Below, one piece after another: positions 60,639 through 64,000 of a DNA stretch of 64,000 nt. The translations under genes were made by a program, and so were the position numbers. A model generated the notes under the pieces. That model searched no databases. It was not told the DNA's origin and worked only from the letters and a program-made list of their open reading frames with translations. Each line of letters starts with the position of its first letter. Positions within the stretch are counted from its first letter, which is position 1. Source of the DNA: Microbacterium sp. (GTDB lineage Bacteria > Actinomycetota > Actinomycetes > Actinomycetales > Microbacteriaceae); assembly GCF_011620665.1 (NCBI RefSeq), contig NZ_WOYQ01000021.1, positions 20,964-84,963 on the forward strand, in the 5' to 3' direction.

Positions 60639-61939
60639 GCCGGATCCGCGATGTCGGCGTATCGCAGGCGCGCGTCGCCCGGGGTGCATTCGTCGCCGAT
60701 GCGGATGCCGGGAGCGATCGCACCGGCCGTGCGCAGTTCGATCAGGCACGCCACCGTGCGGCGGCGCAATTCCCACGGGTCGATCGTGTTCACGTAGATC
60801 TTCGTGCCGCCTTCGAACCCCGCTGGGGTGGAGATGCGCCACTTCAGCACGACGCGCCAGGGCATGGGCCAGGGCGCGCCCGCCGGGCGATAATGCCATT
60901 CCTCGTTCGTGGGCACGTGCACGCCGGTGGCGGCATGGAGGGCATGGACCAGGTCGGAGACGGCGCGGATGCCGGCATCCGAGTGCTCCTGCGGCAGGTT
61001 CGCGGTCGACGTCGAGAACACTTCGAGGGTGGGGTAGCGGTGACCGACGCCGGCGAACGCGACGGCGCCCTCTGTCGCGGCCACGACGAGGCCTTCCTCG
61101 ACAGCCAGATCGGCGATCTCGTGCTGGTACAGCCGATGGTCTGCCGACAGCAGGCGCAGCTCGTGATCGACCTGGGGACCGTGCTCGTCGATCGCGACGA
61201 GCTGTTTGTGCAGATGCTCGAACGAGGCGCCCGCCGGGCGCAGCCAGTTCTGGAACACGGCCACATAGGCCGCGGCAGGCTGCGCCGCCTGAAGCTCGGC
61301 CAGGCACTGCACGGTGAAGGCGATGTAGGCGGCGTGCTCATCGGGGGTGAGTGTGCCCGCCGACGCGAGCTGATCATCGGTGCGGGCGCCGTCGACGACG
61401 TGGCGTCGCGCGACGATCACATCGTGCGAACCGCCGAGGAGGTCGAGCGCTGCCTCCTCGATCGACGGCTGCTCGACGCCGCTGGCATGCGCGCGGATCG
61501 CTGCGAGCGTTTCGATGTGTCTGCGCCCCTCCGGGGTCGAGAGGTACTCCTGCGCCCATTCGAACAGAGCGGAGGGCTGGCGGAACCCGTGGTTCTCGCG
61601 CCAGTATTCCGCCGAGACGATCTCGAACAGGTTGCCGAAACGGCGGAACTCCGCCGTGGTGTCGCGCAGCGCTGCAGCGGGAACATGCCGGTGCAGCGTG
61701 AAGCCCGGGCCGACGAGGCGCGCCTTCTCGGGCGTCGTCTCGAGGTAGCGGTCCGCGCAGAACGCGCACAGGCGGCGGGCGTCTCCGGGTTGCAGCGCCC
61801 GCACGTCATCCCGCGGAGCCGCGAGCGGACGATTCGCCCGCCCGGGTACCGTCCACACACGGGTCCCCGTCAGCGGGCCGATCTGCTTGACCGTTCCGTC
61901 CGGAAGCCGCTGGATCGCCGGTCGCGCGCCCTCGTTCAT
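60635..61939 (-). CDS. DUF4921 family protein (galactose-1-phosphate uridylyltransferase-like)
   Basis: 434 residues. RLCAFCADRYLETTPEKA (zinc-type CxxC) and RFGNLFEIVSAEYWRENHGFRQP are in the first 120 residues, and FEHLHKQLVAI carries a H-x-H motif of the HIT/GalT type. Residues near the end (RPAGAPWPMPWRVVLKWRISTPAGFEGGTKIYVNTIDPW) match the family. A nucleotidyl- or phosphate-transfer role is likely; substrate unknown. Second to last in a four-gene minus-strand operon. Confidence 0.83.
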   Translation of the reverse strand: MNEGARPAIQRLPDGTVKQIGPLTGTRVWTVPGRANRPLAAPRDDVRALQPGDARRLCAFCADRYLETTPEKARLVGPGFTLHRHVPAAALRDTTAEFRRFGNLFEIVSAEYWRENHGFRQPSALFEWAQEYLSTPEGRRHIETLAAIRAHASGVEQPSIEEAALDLLGGSHDVIVARRHVVDGARTDDQLASAGTLTPDEHAAYIAFTVQCLAELQAAQPAAAYVAVFQNWLRPAGASFEHLHKQLVAIDEHGPQVDHELRLLSADHRLYQHEIADLAVEEGLVVAATEGAVAFAGVGHRYPTLEVFSTSTANLPQEHSDAGIRAVSDLVHALHAATGVHVPTNEEWHYRPAGAPWPMPWRVVLKWRISTPAGFEGGTKIYVNTIDPWELRRRTVACLIELRTAGAIAPGIRIGDECTPGDARLRYADIADPA

Positions 61940-61959
61940 CCCCTCACCCGGCCGCAGAA

Positions 61960-62850
61960 TCAGCCTGTGGCGGCGTCGACGGGATGCAGTCGCACGCGCA
62001 CGATGTTGGTCGACTCGTCGATGTCGGCCACCGTGGGATAGGCCTTGACGAAATCAGAGAACGATCGGTGCCCGAGCGCCTTCTCGCTGAAGGAGGGATC
62101 CATCCGCTTGAGGAGATTCTTCACGGTCGACAGGTGCAGCCACTCGTCGTCGGTGCGCACCTGTTCGAGCTTCAGGGCACGGCTGAGCAACTCGGATGCC
62201 GGGTCCTCGGCGGGCTTGCGGCGCCGAGACGGCGACGAGATCTCGGCATCCGCCCTCTTCTGCGCCGCCTGCGTCGCGGGGGGCGACACGACGCCCGGCA
62301 GGGAGTCGTAGGCGTCGAACTGGTCGCACGCAGCGGCGAGCGACTTCGCGGTCGAGCCGGCCACGCCGACGCCCACGACGATGCGGCCGAGCCGCTTGCA
62401 GCGCTGCGCGAGCGGCACGTAGTCGCTGTCGCCGGCGACGATCACGACGTGTGTGAGGTCGGGAAGGCGGAACATGTCCTCGACGGTGTCGACGGCCAGG
62501 CGGATGTCGGCGCCGTTCTTGGCGTAGGCGGCGGCGGGAAACAGCTGCACGAGGTCAACGGCGCGCGCCACGAGCTGCGAGCGGTAGAACGCGTTGACCG
62601 GCGACGACCAGTCCGCGTAGGCGCGGGTCAGCACGAGGGTGCCGAACGATGCGGCGTAGTCGATGATCGCTCCGACGTCGATCGTGGCGTCCTTGAGCCT
62701 CTGGGCGATCGTGGGTTCGTCCGGATCGGCGATGATCTTCTGGCGGTCACCGGCGTAGGCGTTGCGGCCGTGGACGCGGTCGTACCAGCTCATCACGATG
62801 TTGTCGAAGTCGAGATAGACCGCCACGCGGGGGTTCTGCGGATCAGGCAT
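61960..62850 (-). CDS. NYN-domain (PIN-like) nuclease with OST-HTH/LOTUS C-terminus
   Basis: 296 residues. NYN domain (about 8-185): VAVYLDFDNIVMSWYDRV and VVIVAGDSDYVPLAQRCKRLGR give the conserved acidic residues of a PIN-like RNase. After a basic linker (RADAEISSPSRRRKPAEDP), the C-terminal 75 residues (LSRALKLEQVRTDDEWLHLSTVKNLLKRMDPSFSEKALGHRSFSDFV) form an OST-HTH/LOTUS domain that binds RNA. Family members are RNA nucleases. ATG 62850 lies one base after the oxidoreductase stop. Confidence 0.88.
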   Translation of the reverse strand: MPDPQNPRVAVYLDFDNIVMSWYDRVHGRNAYAGDRQKIIADPDEPTIAQRLKDATIDVGAIIDYAASFGTLVLTRAYADWSSPVNAFYRSQLVARAVDLVQLFPAAAYAKNGADIRLAVDTVEDMFRLPDLTHVVIVAGDSDYVPLAQRCKRLGRIVVGVGVAGSTAKSLAAACDQFDAYDSLPGVVSPPATQAAQKRADAEISSPSRRRKPAEDPASELLSRALKLEQVRTDDEWLHLSTVKNLLKRMDPSFSEKALGHRSFSDFVKAYPTVADIDESTNIVRVRLHPVDAATG

Positions 62851-62851
62851 G

Positions 62852-63835
62852 TCAACGCTCCTGGGGGTAGACCACGCCCAGCTGGGCGCGGATGTCGTCG
62901 AGCGCGCGCATGATCGCGACGGACTCGCCGAAGGGCAGCAGGTCGCTGTCGGTACGTCCGGAGGCGACCAGTTCTTCCGCGGCGAGCGCCTGGAACTGCA
63001 TACCGCGACCGGCTGTCTCCGAGGCGTACTTCTCGAGGAGGGTGCCGTCCGTCGAGGTCACCCGGAAGGACGCCGGCGTGTACCAGACCGCATCGATGTC
63101 AATCCTTGCGCGGGTTCCGATGACGTGGGCGACATTGGGTCCCGCGGCGCGGGAAGACGCGATCAGCGACGATACGCCGCCGCCGCTGTGGGTCGCGGCG
63201 ATGACCGCTTCGGTGTCGGCGCCGGTTGGACCCACCGTGCCGACCGCGCGAATCCCGGCCATCGTGCCGAGGATGTCCCACGCGAACGAGACGGGGTAGA
63301 TGCCGAGGTCGAGGAGGGCCCCGCCGCCCAGCTCGAGCGCGTTGAGGCGATGGGCCGGATCCGTCGGCAGGCTCTGGGTGTGGTCGGCGACGACGGCGCG
63401 CACGTCTCCCAGGACACCGCCGGCGATGATCTCGCGGACGCGGACCATATGAGGCAGATAGCGGGTCCACATGGCTTCCATCGCGAGCAGCCCCCGCGAC
63501 TGCGCGAGCGCCTGGATCGCCGTGGCCTCTTCGGCATCCAGCGTCACGGCCTTCTCGATCAGGACGTGCCTGCCCGCCTCGAGGGCGAGCATCGCGTGCT
63601 CGTGGTGGCGGCTGTGCGGTGAGGCGATGTAGATGATGTCGACGTCGGGATCGTCGACCAGTGCCGCGTAAGAGCTGTGGGCGCGCCGGATACCGAACTC
63701 AGCGGCAAACGCCTCGGCTGACTCTCGGCGACGGGAACCCACGGCGGTGAGATTCAGGCCTGCGATGCGCAGATCATTCGCGAAAGCGTGCGCGATGCCG
63801 CCCGTCGCGAGGATCCCCCAGCGCAGTCCAGTCAT
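62852..63835 (-). CDS. Gfo/Idh/MocA-family oxidoreductase
   Basis: 327 residues. N-terminal Rossmann fold (LRWGILATGGIAHAFANDLR, where GxxxG takes the place of GxGxxG), IYIASPHSRHHEHAMLALEAGRHVLIEKAVTLD (the EKP motif is EKA), then the C-terminal substrate domain. It is likely an NAD(P)-dependent sugar or polyol dehydrogenase. ATG 63835 has TAGGCT 6 nt upstream, so it leads the operon. Why it is linked to RNA-related genes is unclear. Confidence 0.9.
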   Translation of the reverse strand: MTGLRWGILATGGIAHAFANDLRIAGLNLTAVGSRRRESAEAFAAEFGIRRAHSSYAALVDDPDVDIIYIASPHSRHHEHAMLALEAGRHVLIEKAVTLDAEEATAIQALAQSRGLLAMEAMWTRYLPHMVRVREIIAGGVLGDVRAVVADHTQSLPTDPAHRLNALELGGGALLDLGIYPVSFAWDILGTMAGIRAVGTVGPTGADTEAVIAATHSGGGVSSLIASSRAAGPNVAHVIGTRARIDIDAVWYTPASFRVTSTDGTLLEKYASETAGRGMQFQALAAEELVASGRTDSDLLPFGESVAIMRALDDIRAQLGVVYPQER

Positions 63836-63841
63836 GCCTTG

Positions 63842-63847
63842 AGCCTA
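63842..63847 (-). promoter_or_regulatory. Leaderless -10 element (TAGGCT) of the oxidoreductase operon
   Basis: TAGGCT on the minus strand ends 6 nt before ATG 63835. Confidence 0.65.
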
Positions 63848-63973
63848 TCGGCGCGAGGCCTCGCCACAGGTGTGCACGGTACTCCGGGCCGTCGAACCGG
63901 GCCCGGGACGCCCGCGGCGGCGCGGTCATGCGGAGAACGGTACGCGGCCGCTGCGGACCGGCGACGCGCCGCG

Positions 63974-63979
63974 TAGGCT
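63974..63979 (+). promoter_or_regulatory. Leaderless -10 element (TAGGCT) at the window end
   Basis: TAGGCT ends 6 nt before GTG 63986, the same arrangement as the well supported genes in the window. Confidence 0.5.
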
Positions 63980-63985
63980 CGAACG

Positions 63986-64000
63986 GTGACCGAAGACGCA
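63986..64000 (+). CDS. First five codons of a gene cut by the window edge
   Basis: GTG 63986 opens the frame VTEDA, running off the window. Only the leaderless -10 supports it; no product can be named. Confidence 0.35.

Overview
The window is high-GC (roughly 68-70 percent, by eye) bacterial chromosome. Gene content points to an actinobacterium of the Microbacteriaceae, most likely Microbacterium or a close relative. The indicators are WhiB beside a PdtaS-type kinase, a SigH/SigR-type sigma factor with a zinc anti-sigma, a fused Kgd-type 2-oxoglutarate dehydrogenase, GuaB1 beside two CorC-like proteins, DUF3097, DUF4921 and class Ib nrdHIEF. I see no rRNA, tRNA, CRISPR array, insertion sequence or phage gene. 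This is core and near-core chromosome with dense, mostly short operons.

Layout. 0-8 kb: ComF tail, long hibernation factor hpf, a TPM-less helical protein, secA, an AlaA-like aminotransferase, an Rv3235-family protein and a conserved unknown. 8-12.3 kb: an HTH protein diverging, across two perfect tandem DnaA boxes, from a SAF protein and a CpaE-like P-loop protein; then a PdtaS-like kinase converging on whiB. 12.5-16.8 kb: membrane protein, peroxiredoxin, aroA-rsgA and the SigH-like/anti-sigma pair. 16.8-24.6 kb: kgd diverging from guaB1, then two CorC/HlyC-like membrane proteins preceded by a short proline-rich upstream ORF. 24.6-34.7 kb: old-yellow-enzyme, NAD(P)HX dehydratase, GT87 protein, thiamine-binding protein, metY-metX, SDR, MFS, ung and a GNAT. 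34.7-41.2 kb: emfourin/protealysin-like M4 pair and a five-gene peptide/nickel-type ABC operon. 41.2-49.8 kb: hydrolase, AhpD-like protein, phosphatase, an HExxH protein, arginase-like protein, PspA, TPM protein, DUF3097, trmB and a GGCT-like protein. 49.8-54.7 kb: DUF445, CsoR/RcnR-type repressor, acyl-CoA dehydrogenase, hydrolase and MFS. 54.7-59 kb: long control region and nrdHIEF. 59-64 kb: MarR, then an oxidoreductase/NYN/DUF4921/methyltransferase operon on the minus strand and the first codons of another gene.

Two things tie the window together. First, nearly half of the transcription units appear to be leaderless: a TANNNT -10 hexamer (most often TAGGCT) sits almost exactly 6 nt before an ATG or GTG. 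This signature chooses many starts where no ribosome binding site exists. Second, most operons are translationally coupled through ATGA or GTGA overlaps (sigH-rsrA, SAF-CpaE, corC pair, dpp operon, 60.6 kb pair).

Most promising candidates for new biology: (1) an acidic/proline-rich 22-codon uORF whose stop overlaps the start of a CorC-like gene and whose 3-prime part holds a sequestered Shine-Dalgarno, an arrangement reminiscent of Mg2+-sensing leader peptides; (2) two stacked promoters/starts for the SigH-like factor, predicting two isoforms; (3) tandem perfect DnaA boxes and a second DnaA-box-like cluster upstream of nrdH; (4) a TPM-less paralogue of the PspA-linked TPM protein; (5) a 42-bp duplication of the whiB 3-prime end. 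All are sequence-only inferences.
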